Program-made: the position numbers and the translations under genes
Shown here: in pieces, positions 45,833-57,900 of the stretch
Layout of the letters: the number at the start of each line of letters is the position of its first letter
Numbering within the stretch: position 1 is the stretch's first letter
Notes under the pieces: model-generated
Seen by the model: only the letters and a program-made list of their open reading frames with translations
Told to the model about the DNA's origin: nothing
Database searches by the model: none
NCBI GenBank assembly: GCA_018257865.1
Contig: JAEUBA010000068.1
Span: forward strand, 62,001-126,000
DNA: 64,000 nt
From: Stereocaulon alpinum
Taxonomy: Eukaryota; Ascomycota; Lecanoromycetes; Lecanorales; Stereocaulaceae
Direction: 5' to 3'

Positions 45833-48212
45833 TCTCAAACAATCGTTTTCTGCGAGCGCCTTTCTTGTAGGATAGTAGGTTGGGAATCGTTGTTCACCTT
45901 CACCCTCCCGTGGTTCCTTGCCCATATTCTCTCCGAAGGCGATTCATCCGCTAGCATGCCCAAACATCATGATTCGTGCGCTGTTAACACTGCCCACCAT
46001 GAAGCACCTTTCTGAAGTCCAGAGTTCAGTCTGGATTATTGGAAGCAAGAGCAGCCGCGGATGCGAATTGTGTAGCCTTCTCTTTTCCTAGCTTGCATGC
46101 TTGACATTGTTTCGCCTTTAGGTCGACACCGTCGATAGCGGTGTGGACGCTTAGGTTGCCAATGTCGCCTCCGAGTGCGGAGGTCGTTGTACACATGCTT
46201 TTTTAAGATAGCATCGGGGAACGCAACGGTGCTTCACCGACGTAAAGACGGTGCCGCAGGGTGTCTGGCGGTCCCACATCGCGGGTCATGAACCATCACT
46301 GTGTGACCTAGTTCACTGATGATAAGAGCGAGGAAGATTGGTGAGTCGTCGGAGAAGGTATGATGAGAACCTCGTACTGAGGACACATGGTGTAGGGCCG
46401 GGGTAATGGGCTTCGTTGCAGGCCAAGGTGGTGAATGATAATAGAGCTCCAGGTTTCCCAAAGGAGTCCCAAAGCGCAGACCCTAAAGGCGCCCCAGAAG
46501 ATGTCCGATCAGGCACTAATTACACTTCAGGGGCTCGATTGAGTCGTTCCTTCGAGTAGCCCACAGCGCGGAAAAGCATGAGCTTTGTTCGAGCCTACCT
46601 TAGGTAGCAAGCCGGGGCAAAGCATCAGCCTTGTAAGGTTGAGAGATGCCAAGCCTTCTACGTCCTAAGTCCGACGCGCCTTACATGCCTGCCAACTATG
46701 TACCTTTACGGTGTTTGACCAGTATCAGTGTTCCGGTGACAGTCACGGCGTTTGCTCTGTCTACTAGGCATTCGCCTGATATGCCTCTTTGTGCCTTCGC
46801 TGTTCGAATTCCTCAGAGAGCGACTGGCACCTGTTCAGCCACAAGACTGATCGTTCTTGCTAACCAAGGATCTGCTCATTCCCTACGCGAAGATCCAGAG
46901 TCAAAGGCCAAGTCTCCCCTAGCCTCAGCTGCTAAGGAGTTCTCGCTGTGACCTCCTACACTCGCACAACCGCCTCTACCCCTGACATTCCCTTATCGAC
47001 GCCTCTCTCACCCTCCGCAAAGGCTTGACAGCGGCAGTTGAGAAGTAAAAAAATTGCTTCGATAGTCGCACGAAGAGAAGATCGACGTGTGCATGGTGAG
47101 CTAGCAGTAGCGAATACGTCTATTGCATGGTCAGCCGGATGTCTTCTGCAACACTGTCCCTTACATGGCACATAGGAAGATGATGGTCATACAAACAGGG
47201 AACGTGCCACGGTCAGAGTGAGAGCTGTGGAAGCGATGACAAGCAAGGCCACAATGATCGAGTTCTGTATCACAGACTGCTCTTTGGTCAGCTATGGAGT
47301 CTTTGACTTTGTGGCCCCTCGTCCAAATCGGAGAGCTGGGCAGCCCTGCTATTCGGTGCATGGCCCAAGGTGGTGGTCCTAGACCGAAGCTTCGGATGCG
47401 TGGAAAGCCATTGTTTTGTTCAAGGCGAACGAGAGGCTGTCATTCGCTCCGCTCACCTGAGCCACCTATGAAAGCGTGCCGCGCACCTTGCTGCCCCAGT
47501 CCTGCCGTGGAAGGAAGTAACGACGAACACCGACATGAGACGCGGCAGACTGATCTTCGACAGAGCCCAGAGCGTTCCTCCAAACCTACCTCTATACCTT
47601 CATACCTAGGCACAACTCCAAGATTCAGATCTCAATACCTGGGAGACGACAAGGTCAACGTCCACTGCAAGATGTATATGGTCGGTCTGGCAGGCATTCA
47701 CACTGCTACTGTCCGACGTAAGCGTCGAATGTTCAAGCTGATGTCATATATCTGACATAGTCGGACGTTGAGGGACACCCTAACGTGCGATGAGAAGGGT
47801 TTGGCCTACCCAGAAGTTCTGGGATACGTAACACCAAACCGCAAGTTCTTCCCGGCTACGAAGGGGCTTGCTTAGGTTTGGGTCTCGCGCTATGCAGCCA
47901 AGAGACCAAACCTACTCGATGAGTGGCGCCTTAGTCCGGTATGTACTACGCGCAGAGGGCGGGCATTACTGGTAGTTGGAGAATCTTGCGTGACGTGGTT
48001 TGATGGAAGCTTGAGCTTTCCTGAGCGGCATCACGTTCAGAAGATTTTTCGAAAATTTGAGATATCATGCTTTCAGACCCGGCTTTGAATCTGTGACGAG
48101 ACTGTTCTCTATGTTCAGGGTTTTCCATGGCCGACAATGCTCTTTCAATTAAGCTAAGTCTCTCTCGGATACAACCATCTTTCTCATGCTCTCTGATGTC
48201 TGAATCTCCTAG
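45833..48212. other. Intergenic region between convergent rhodopsin-domain genes
   Basis: About 2.4 kb. The longest frame (153 codons, 47294-47755 +) is basic and has no motif. Nothing else recognised. Confidence 0.45.
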
Positions 48213-49557
48213 TCAGCTCTCTGTGTCCAAGTTCACAATGCGGTTGTAACCTACCGACTCTAAGTCCACACTGATCTCTTGCCGCACACTAATTTGGTTT
48301 CGGGGTGCAGATCTCTGCAGCGGCCAAATAGAGTCGCCCTGTCCATTCTCATCGTCCAAAGCATTGCCGGCTCCCGTAGAACTGCTTCCATTGCCACCAA
48401 ACAGCGTCCTAAGACCACTCATGTGTCCTCTGGGGACTGGCGGTAGCTCCCACACTTCCTCGGCAGTTTCGGCAGACGACTTGCTTGATAAAAACGCTTT
48501 TGCCCTTTGGTAATATGACCTCCGAGGCGATGGTGTCCTTCGATTTCTCTCTTGGACAAACAAAGAGCGGAATGCTGTGAGCGAGACCATGATGATGGCA
48601 ATGCAAGATTCTACCACCTGCCAGTAAAAGTCCCAAACCGGATCCAGGTTGGCACCATTGCGGAGTCCAGAGACCCGAACGATTGCAACGATTACCATTG
48701 CCAAAGAAAGACAAAGGGACAGCCCGAGTAGACATTTAGTCCCGGGCTTGAGCTGCACTTGTCGGAGGATAAGTATGGGGATTGCGATGACTATTTACAA
48801 GAATCAGCTTGCGAGCAACTGGGTTCATTGAATCACACGTTCTGGGAGATTAGCTCGGGTGACGTACCAGCCAAGTCGGTAGCGATGTCCGCAATCACAA
48901 GAACTATAGCAAGATAAACCGTTGTCAACGAGGTGGCGCAAGACACTGTGGGATAGTTTAGCCGCTGGGTTCGATACTTAGAAGATCGCCATCCATACAC
49001 ATTCGTTCATCGAAATAGGGACACTCCATTACAACACAGAGACAACCTGCCACCCAGGCAACCGCTGTTACTCCCACGACAATCCGCCAAAGTATTGTCA
49101 TTGGACGGATTCGACTGACGAGCGTCTTGAAGAAGAAAAGGAAGCTGAATTTGACAGCAAAGATGGACGTCCAGGATAGCTCGAGCGCTGTTGTCTCCAA
49201 CACATGGGCCCTTGATACCGTTTGTTCGATGGCTGCAAAAGATAGTTCCGAAGGGATCTGGCCTTGAAATATTATTGCTTCGATCATATACAGAGAGTCC
49301 ATAAAGGAGAAATATAATGCCATGCTTGTGATGAGAAGGATTAGTGCGAGTAAGAGGAAGCCATCGTCGACAAATAGACGCTTCTGGTATCGCAAGCGGA
49401 GTAAGGTACGACACATCGCGAATGTGACGGCTACCGTGAATAAAGCTATTGAGGAAGCCTTGATTTCGTATCAGCCAGACAGCTTTTGGATACAAGAGGG
49501 GTTTCCTACTAGCAACGCGTCTCTAGGGATTCTGCCTGCGTCATACGAAGAAGCCAT
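48213..49557 (-). CDS. Rhodopsin-domain integral membrane protein 2
   Basis: Exons 49557-49510, 49458-48999, 48945-48868 and 48790-48213; introns 51, 53 and 77 nt; 1164 nt, 387 aa. It has the seven-helix pattern of a common fungal rhodopsin-domain subfamily: short N-terminus MASSYDAGRIPRDALL, then TLLRLRYQKRLFVDDGFLLL, FAVKFSFLFFFKTLVSRIRP, the extracellular CPYFDERM, DIATDLAVIAIPILILRQVQ, CLLGLSLCLSLAMVIVAIVR, and WQVVESCIAIIMVSLTAFRS. A hydrophilic Ser-rich tail of about 110 residues follows. It differs clearly from the other rhodopsin-domain gene about 2.4 kb away (different loop cysteines and fewer introns), so the two are not recent duplicates. The role is unknown; a surface receptor is the usual guess. 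All splice sites fit and the frame closes, so it is probably functional. Confidence 0.85.
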
Positions 49558-52027
49558 TCCAAACAGTCGAAGATGTTACAGTCAAGACCAGAGCTTCAAC
49601 CGACAGATTGTGTATGACGTCTGCGTACGAACGGGGATAATTACAGGAGTAGGTGTACGGAGTACATCTGGTGCATTATCGAAATGCACCGCGTGTATTC
49701 TGCAGAGGATTACCCCCAAGACCTCTTCGGATTGTGCAAGAATCACGATGCTGCTCTCCGCGTGCATGGAGGCACCACTTCATTATCTACCAATTCCACT
49801 CTTATTACAGCCATCATCGGCCTTTGAACCGTCTGAAATTGCATCATGCGGCCCCTTAGGTCGACTTCCGACATCGTTCTGTACGGGAAATAGTTGGTCA
49901 TACCCGCTACTTTAGCCGCATTGTATGTGCGCCCATTAGCGCGCCTCTAGCTTAGACGGCTCGAGCCCAATTCTTCCGCACTAATATGCGCTACGCCCAC
50001 GAAGTCACCACGCCTATTGGACCATCTGAATTTTGTTGACAGATTAGACTGTTCTGGACATCGCCCATGCCGCCTTAGGCCCTGGATCTGTGATTGTGAA
50101 ACACGCACATCTGGATTGAGGGTACACATCAAGGCTTTAGATGCCTGATACCAGGCCGTTCCACGTGGTAGTTAGGCTTGCCTAGATAGCTAGCTGCTGT
50201 GGCCGCTCAACTGGATTGATGTAGTCTTCTAGGCTAATTCCATCAAGTTGCATTGGTCTTTTCGGCACGCGCACATCTTTGTTTACGCACGGGGACTGAA
50301 CAGGGCGTGCATTGTCGTGTTGGTGATTGTTTAGGTCGGATCTGAAAGAAACTAGAAGCATATACACATCTATCCTCTTACCCAAATTAGTGATTGCGCA
50401 TATCGAACTCTGGGTGTGGCTGTGAGTGGCTGGTCAGTGTATGCAGCTTGCTGAACTGGGTCGATGTCAGTGTGTTTTCTAGCCGAGAAGAAGGCTAAGG
50501 TTACAGTAGACATTGTAGAGCCAGTGAGAGGTCGAGCCTGTGGGGGTTCTGCCGAGGAGTCCTTTGGCACGTATGAGTCATGGCTCCGGTCGTCCGGCTG
50601 ATGGTCATAGAGATTGCAAGGGTATTCCATCACTTCTGTAGATCCACCATCATGACTAGAGTCTCCTGCAGTGAGAGGACAGATGTACTTCATGCCAACG
50701 GTTATGGTAGCTATGAACACAGCGCTGTAGTGAGCTCTGGAGAGCCCAGAGCGACAACTAGCGGCCTTGAACCCACTTTTACAACTGACAAACCCCTTCG
50801 GATCTTTGACTGTACACAGTATTACTGACATTTACAATCCTCCAGGCCACGCCCACGCCGCTGACCACCATACCCTATTATGAAATGCTAGCCTAACATG
50901 CCATTATTGACATGCTCCAGCAAATGACAATTCTGTTGTACGGTCTGATACGGGTATTCTAAAGCCTTGTAGTAACCGCCTCGATGGACTTCATCTTGAG
51001 ATACAAACGCTGTCCAGTCGTTTTGGATTTGCACAATCAGCGTTTTCCTCACTCATGAGTGATGCTCTGTAACACGACCAATCCTCGGCGTGAGTCCAAC
51101 CTCTTCTGCGTCTTGGTCGTAGCTTCACTAGCGTTGATCGTAACAGTATTATCCTTGGCAGCCGGCTTTTCCTATGGCGCTTGCTATTACGACTGCAATT
51201 CTCGTTAGAGACGCAAACGCTCTCATGTTCCTCCACACGGGGCCCATTCGGCGAGCTTCCTATGTGGACCGTTAAGTAGCACCGAGAACCCACCAGATAC
51301 TTTCGAAAACACTACCTTCCCACTGCACTGATACATGACAATGTTTAAACCATACTCCGAAGACTAGAGGCTTGTATGGAGGGCAAAGGCGCCGCATAGG
51401 CTCGTACTTAGCGTCGAATACGATTCCAAGCATAAGAAGCATGGAGGAGATTCCCAGGCGCCTTCGGGGCCCCTGTTTTGGGGTACCATGGACTTTTCGG
51501 TGTCCATGATGTGCTTCTCATATATGATTTATCCAGCCAAAGACATGATACACCGAGGAAAAGTATCTTGAATAAGTAGATGGAGGAAATGTATAGAGGA
51601 AGGGTGACTAGATCGTACAGAAAAGGGAGGATGAGCACGACTTCCAGTCCAGAGTACATTGAAGTCGACACGAAGATTTCCGGAACGCGCTGGTATAGCA
51701 TTTGGATCAGCAGGTCCGGGCCGCCATCAGGGAGAAGCGGTCATTAGTAAGAGGACTTGTTTGGATCAAGTCTGGGGAGCTATACTATAGGTTTTGGGGT
51801 ATTGCAACGTGTCTGGTCAAGGCAACACGTTAGAATATCACCTCAGGCCTGTTGCTTAGTCAACCGCTAGCGCGCCACCACCTAGAGCACATAAGTAGCC
51901 AGCAAACCCTACTAGAGAATCTACAAGTTACCCTCAAATTCTAAAGCAACATCTGCGGGTAGGGCCTTTATCTGGAGATCAGCGTGCTACTGAAACCTTT
52001 CAGGACGTCTGGTGTCGACTTCCGTAG
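49558..52027. other. Intergenic region, no supported gene
   Basis: About 2.5 kb. A 153-codon frame at 50370-50831 (-) and a 97-codon frame at 51408-51701 (-) that begins hydrophobic (LEVVLILPFLYDLVTLPLYI) have no recognised family. They may be relics. Confidence 0.45.
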
Positions 52028-52303
52028 TCATCGTTCTGACGTATAGGGTTGCTCGGGGGGCGAAGGGGAGGGCAGAGGGTCCCAATTCCCATATCGTTGC
52101 CAATCTCGGCAGACCTCCCTTCTCTCATTAGGTTCTAGTACCAACACGGTTAGATCCATTCTCAGGAAAGGTCCGTCAATGGTATCGGCCAGTCCTCCAT
52201 TCTGCCATCCTGCAGGCGTCCAACGAATGTTCAAAACAATATGTACATAAACGGCTTTGAGGTCTTTGATGACAACTTGTGACTCGAACGTCTCTACAAA
52301 GAC
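52028..52303 (-). pseudogene. Unidentified gene fragment (C-terminal exon)
   Basis: An open minus-strand frame from about 52303 to TGA at 52028 reads like real protein: FESQVVIKDLKAVYVHIVLN, IRWTPAGWQNGGLADTIDGP, DLTVLVLEPNERREVC, RDWQRYGNWDPLPSP. It looks like a final exon. Upstream (52310-52470) there is a good GTAAGT donor and ATTAG acceptor, but I could not join exons into a continuous protein with an ATG. I do not recognise the family. It could be a complete gene with introns I misjudged, or a truncated one. Confidence 0.35.
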
Positions 52304-52622
52304 TAAGCTAGGTACATCTCACACTCACGAGCATGTTAACGACTTCACAATGTTGAAGAAGCGCTAATAGCATGCATTTGTGGATATTGAGTCTGAACTT
52401 GATCTGCACTTACTGTAATCGCCGTACGCGTGCTTCTCCACTCTTTCCCAGGCGCCGGAAGCTATTCCCATTGGGCAATCTTTACAGGGATCCTTGCCTG
52501 TTTGACCAAGGGAGTCAAGTGAGGCTATAGGGCTGTTCTAAGCCGAGGAGTGGGGGCTGAGAGAAGATTTTCACCCCCTTAGACCTCAAAGCAATGGCAG
52601 AACCGGCGTCGTCCGTATCCAC

Positions 52623-54501
52623 ATGGACCCTCTATCGGCAGTAGGCCTTGCTGGCTCGATAATCACCATTGTCGACGTCATTACGAGAAGTATCAGCTCC
52701 CTGCGGACTTTGCAAGGGAGATGGAAAAGTGCTGATCTGACGGTCAGCCTCCTCATCGGACAGCTTACCACCCTCAAAGCTGCTTTGGACCAAATCTCGC
52801 AATGGATGTCTTCAAACTTGGACTCATCGTCGCAACATCACCAGCTTACGATTGACATGACTAGCTCACTTCAGAGCTGTAAGGCCTTGATCTCGTTCTT
52901 GAACGATCATATTTCTCGTCTGGATTTCGACGATCTAAATGGCTTGACGGTCGATAGTAGGGCGAGGCTTGTCTTGCAGGATCAGAATGTCAAAGATTGT
53001 GTCAATCACCTGAATAATCAAGCAATTGCTTTCAATCTTCTTCTGACTGCATTGAATTGGTGAGTGGCTCTTTCATTCCGAGAGTTCTTTGGAGGCTACT
53101 AACCAGCATGTAGCCGATCACTTTCAGAGCAAAAGCAATTACTCGAATCAAATCAGAGCCAGCAAACCTTTGCTCAGGTGAAAGATGACGCATCCTCTCT
53201 GTTCTGCTTGCGGGATTCAGCATCATTCCAAAGCTCCTTGACATCTACAACAGCAACATCCTCTAACCTCAATCAGCGATTTGGCTTTGATAATTTATTA
53301 CTGGGTTCTCAGGTGTACCAAGGTCAGTTAAAGGCATTTATGAGAAGTGCTCTTCGGAGGAAAACTCATTCCGTGGAGAGGCAGACGGAGGTTTTGGTAT
53401 TGCCCTGGAGGGACTCGAATGTTCCTCCCTATCATACCAACATCTGGGTGTTTGGACCATCACATGATGGGCTCTCACGAATGCTGAGATTAGGGAGCTT
53501 GTTCTCCAGCGCACCGTACAGTGTCGAGGATCGGGAGGCAGCTAAGACCACCATTATCGAGAAAATATGCGATTTCATGAAGGCTGCGTTGAAGTCAAAG
53601 GAACCCTGGATCAGTCCCGAACTGATACATGACACAAGGAATGTCTTAGAGCAGCAGACTCGCACGGTATACGATAGTGCAATGTCCTCGCCGGAGCTAC
53701 GAATCTCGTTGAAGAAGCTTTGGCTCAGTGATGACATAAGGGAGATATGCAGCCTTCACGCTAAGGAGATCGGAAAGCCTTCGATTCTTTAGTAAGTTGA
53801 TCATTCTGTTATCGAAGGGAATATGTATGATGTTAAAGGCTGACTAGTGGGATCCTTATAGCTTTCTGGGGTCTCTCGACCGGGTTTTGGACATTGATTT
53901 CATACCTGATGATCACGACGTTGCTAGGGCGTCGTTCATCAGGAATGTTGGTATTGAGAAAATGCTGGTGGACAGAGGCCGTTTTCGACACCACATCTTT
54001 GACGGCTGTACGCTCAAGCTAGCGAAGGAATATAGCCCGGCTGACGATAGGGATGTGTCTGCAATCATATTCATGGCTAACATATCTAATGACAGTATCA
54101 CGTCAAAGTCCTCACAAGTTGAGGAGACTCATACCCTCACTCAAACCCTGAACTCCTTTGACAAAATATGCAACTGGTCCAGGCTAAGGCTGTTCAATAT
54201 TCCCGTGATAATGCTCCTAACAGAACACATATCGTCTCCAGAGGAGATTACTTCAAAGTCATCACGTTTACCTCTCAGAAGATTGTCCGACGACCCAACT
54301 TATACTCCAACACAAGAAGACATGATCCGACGTTTCCTGACCTTGAGCGGATCAGCCGACAGGGCGCGATGGGTATTCCATTTTTCGAGCGGTAACCAGG
54401 CAAGGACTTCCAAGTTTTTCTCCTGGGCTATAGACCAAGTCGCCTGTTTCGAGGGAATGGTGGGCGCGGGCTTTGTGGACGCGGGTCTGTGTTGGGCGTA
54501 G
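52623..54501 (+). CDS. G-protein-alpha-like protein with NACHT-associated N-terminal domain and degenerate P-loop
   Basis: Exons 52623-53059, 53114-53791 and 53862-54501; introns 54 and 70 nt; 1755 nt, 584 aa. The N-terminus (MDPLSAVGLAGSIITIVDVI, SLLIGQLTTLKAAL, CVNHLNNQAIAFNLLLTALN) is the helical domain found at the front of many fungal NACHT/P-loop proteins. The rest follows G-alpha order: helical insert, YFLGSLDRVLDIDFIPDDHD, SFIRNVGIEKM, FDGCTLKLAKE, DVSAIIFMANIS, LNSFDKICN, IPVIMLLTEHIS. The expected GxGESGKS is replaced by GPSHDGLS, so the lysine that holds phosphate is lost. DVGGQ and NKxD are also lost. It is probably a pseudo-GTPase with a structural or signalling role, or a gene that has begun to decay; the frame is intact. 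Confidence 0.78.
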
Positions 54502-54552
54502 GAGACACTGACAGCCTGGTTCAATTGGAGGAACTGCGGCCTTCAAGGAACG

Positions 54553-54921
54553 TCATAACGAGTGTGGACCATACATTTCAGAGGACAGACTAGCGTTTCT
54601 AATGGACGAGATCTGCTGTAATCTGTAGCCTAAGAGGCTAGATATAATAGAGTCCGATGTCGCTTCTACGCTTAGGTAGTGACTTATAATTCTATCGATA
54701 ATGCTCGAATATAGTCGTAGAGAAGCAAGCCTAGGGGAAGGGAAATCCTTTACAAAGGTCTGGGTCCGTAGATCATGGTGCCCATTCCAAGCAAAGTATT
54801 CACCTGGAGAACTCGACGCTGAATTTCGTGATCCATTCTTGAATGAAAGCGAACCATCGTCCTCTTGCAGTATGTAGTAATGCCATTTGCTTCCATCTAT
54901 ACGCGTTGTTTCGAGTTTCAA
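54553..54921 (-). CDS. Hypothetical 122-codon frame, low support
   Basis: The frame begins MKLETTRIDGSKWHYYILQE and contains FAWNGHHDLRTQTF. The first half has the composition of a real protein while the second half is Ser/Ile-rich. No domain, signal peptide or splice support. It may be a relic of a longer gene. Confidence 0.2.
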   Translation of the reverse strand: MKLETTRIDGSKWHYYILQEDDGSLSFKNGSRNSASSSPGEYFAWNGHHDLRTQTFVKDFPSPRLASLRLYSSIIDRIISHYLSVEATSDSIISSLLGYRLQQISSIRNASLSSEMYGPHSL

Positions 54922-57900
54922 TCTAGCCTAGGCAAGCTCTCAGACTACAGATACCCAGCAGCAACATATAGTCACCGGCATAACCTCATCGAGCCACCAT
55001 ACTCTACCTACAATTTCTCATGTGACCTACAGCTCCCTCAATAGCTTCAAGTCCCGAAGCATCCAACATGCTAATTGGAGGCAATTGTAGCTCTAACGTG
55101 TGCCCAATTCATGGCTATATATACCCGTAGAACTACGCTATTGGTGCGATTTCCCTGCAAGGACCCGAAACGGCGGCCATGATGTGAGGAAAACAAGGAG
55201 CAAACTTTGTGGCATACGTACCGGAAGAACGGCCACCTTGCATACGTCAAGCTCCCCATATTCGTATATGATAAGGTATGCTTCCCCCCCCTAAGCGAGT
55301 TTGAGCACTGTTGTCGTTGACAAGGCGGAGAGTGCATTACACATAATGTATTACACTATTAAGGCTAGGCTGATTTGGTTTCACTACGACATTGGGGTGC
55401 TTAGAAGACTTTAGACTCCAGGGAATTCCGCATCCGCCGATGACATTCTAGGATGAGACAGTTCGCCTTCGTGAATCCTGCAGCGGACTTCAAACGCCAT
55501 TGTGGCGTAGAATTCGAAGGTCAAAAATACCTTGTGGAGAGGTTTTGGTGTCAGATATCATCACCCTAATGTCGTTTATATCATCATCTTCAACGATATG
55601 GTAGTTGAATTGCCCGTAGTTGCACAGTCCGATTGCCGCATTCTCCACATATTCCTCCTGACGTACAGGACGCTCAGACGTCAAATAGAGGTGCTCCAAA
55701 CCTCATGTCGTAAGGAAGTTAAAGAAGCTTCTCAAGCCGCCATAACGACTGGTGAGGTAACGCTTTGGTTTTGGCATGCAATACTCAAGCGAAGAGACGT
55801 GCTAGGGGATCATTAGAGCTTTGGTGGGGTGCCATTCAATAGAGAAGTTTCAATCGTATAGTGCTGGTAGGTAACAGTGAAAAGTACCGATATTATAGAC
55901 CCACTTGATGTTCCGCTGTTTACCGGTCAAGGCTTACATGGACACCGAAAGCAGTCATTGTGAGCTCGAGAAGTTCCCATGGCACCAGCTTCAACGGCGT
56001 ATACGCCTTCTGGGCATCTCCACCTACATGGAACCGCTATATGAATGGGCATGTCATCTCCAAGCGGTATACAAGGCACATCAGGATGCAGTACGCGCGT
56101 TGACAGAGATGATAAATTTCTATGCAAGGAATGTCAGCGATACCGGGACGTCTTAGTGAACTATCCATATCGGAATTAGAACACTAGCTTCCTGCTGCCT
56201 ACCAGCTTTGTTGATGTTGATTAGTTGAAAATAATGGTGGATGAGGCCTGCTCAACTAGGCTCGCTCACTACTAGTCTACCAGGGCTAGGGCTTGCCAAG
56301 GCCTCCGTGCGCAGGTAAAAAAGACCTCTGCATGCAATTCTATCTAGGAACAACAACGTCAATAGCAATAGAACTGTTCACTCATATCCATGACTAATAA
56401 GTCTCCAATCAGTTCACTGACATTCTAAAGATATCGTTGCGTGTGGCTCGGCTGTTGGTGTCTTGTTGACTTGCTGAGCAGTTAGGCACCTCTGAGCTTG
56501 TTGCAGAATACATGACCTGTATGAGTAGAGCCTTACGCGCCATGAGACCGCTTTAATGATGATAGAGGGCAATTGCAGGTTCGCTGACAATCGTTTAAGC
56601 TTATGAATTTATCAACTCCGGCACATGGATGCTGACACAGCCATCATACCGGACATACGCAGAGTCATGTACGCACCGATAATAATTTGTGCACGGCCTC
56701 TACACAGCTCTTGCTAACAGCGAGACGCAGCACCCGTGCTTGGATCAAACAAATGCATTGTAAATACTTCCGCCATTGGCGCATTGACTCTATTACTCCT
56801 TTGACTGTGAGCAGTGAGAGATCCCATGTAGAGGGACAATTAGAACAGATGCAAAGCACAGGCGAGGGGAGGGAGGTAAAGATTGCACGGATCCTTTCGA
56901 TGACGATACAGGAATAGTCCTTACAGGGTTCGATGGAGGTATCAAACATTGGCGCAGTAAGCGATAGCCGCAAAAGAGGCTTTGAGAATATGCCTCTTCA
57001 CCCTTGAACAATCTGTTAGTGGGAACTAATTGGCGCTGAACATAGCACATTTAGTCGCATTAACAGTTGGGAATTAAGCGTTCGCCAGACCACCCAAAGA
57101 ATTCCCCGAGACTGACTACCTTGAGTTTTACCCTTAAGGAAACTGCACTCCACAATTCGACGGTTTCTGACACATTTGACAACACTCATACGCACATCAC
57201 CAGCACTATACTCCCTAGCTTGCAGAGACCTTCTTTTCCGTGTGAGAGAAATAGCACAACCACGGGTATAGTCGGCGGTAGCAATGGCTCTGATGTATGA
57301 AGATTGGTCAGAGCGTTAGTTGGAGAATGGGGGACCAATATCACAATATGAACGTCGCAGGTGCATGGTCGTATCTGCTTGATCCTGAGTTTAAACCCAG
57401 CATACATCGCCAGAATATTATTCCGTCAGCTAGGTCGCCTGCAGGTATACCTAGTTGTTGAAATCTACGCCTACAGAGAGCCGATAAGGCTGGAAAGAAG
57501 GAGGATCCACTTCATGTTTCGAGTGGATGATTGATCATGATTTGAAGTCCTGCGTATTGGTGAATATATCTCGTCAGAAACTGATTCTGCCAGCTTCAGT
57601 CTCAGCACTATTGGCGCAGCTGTTGGGACGACATCGGCGATAAGGAATCTATGGGGGCGCTCTCGGAGGATGCAACGGAGAATCACCTATAGTCCAAACC
57701 GTTGAGTCAGGCCACTTCTTGGCAGATGACGTTTAAGCACTCATGCTGGAAGCTATGCCGCCGTAACCGATTCACAAGCGAGCCTCAGTATCAAATAGCG
57801 CCAGGAAGCTTTCACCGCTGTCACTATCTGCAATCTTTTAGGGTAATACCATTAGTTACCCCAAGAATGACAGACTAACATTATAACGTGACAATGGTCT

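Noticed and set aside
47294..47755. 153-codon plus-strand frame
   Set aside because: Basic, no motif, no leader or splice context.
49322..49915. 197-codon plus-strand frame over the rhodopsin-domain gene 2 start
   Set aside because: It is antisense to exons whose joined protein matches the rhodopsin-domain pattern.
50370..50831. 153-codon minus-strand frame
   Set aside because: No motif, and a competing frame runs on the other strand.
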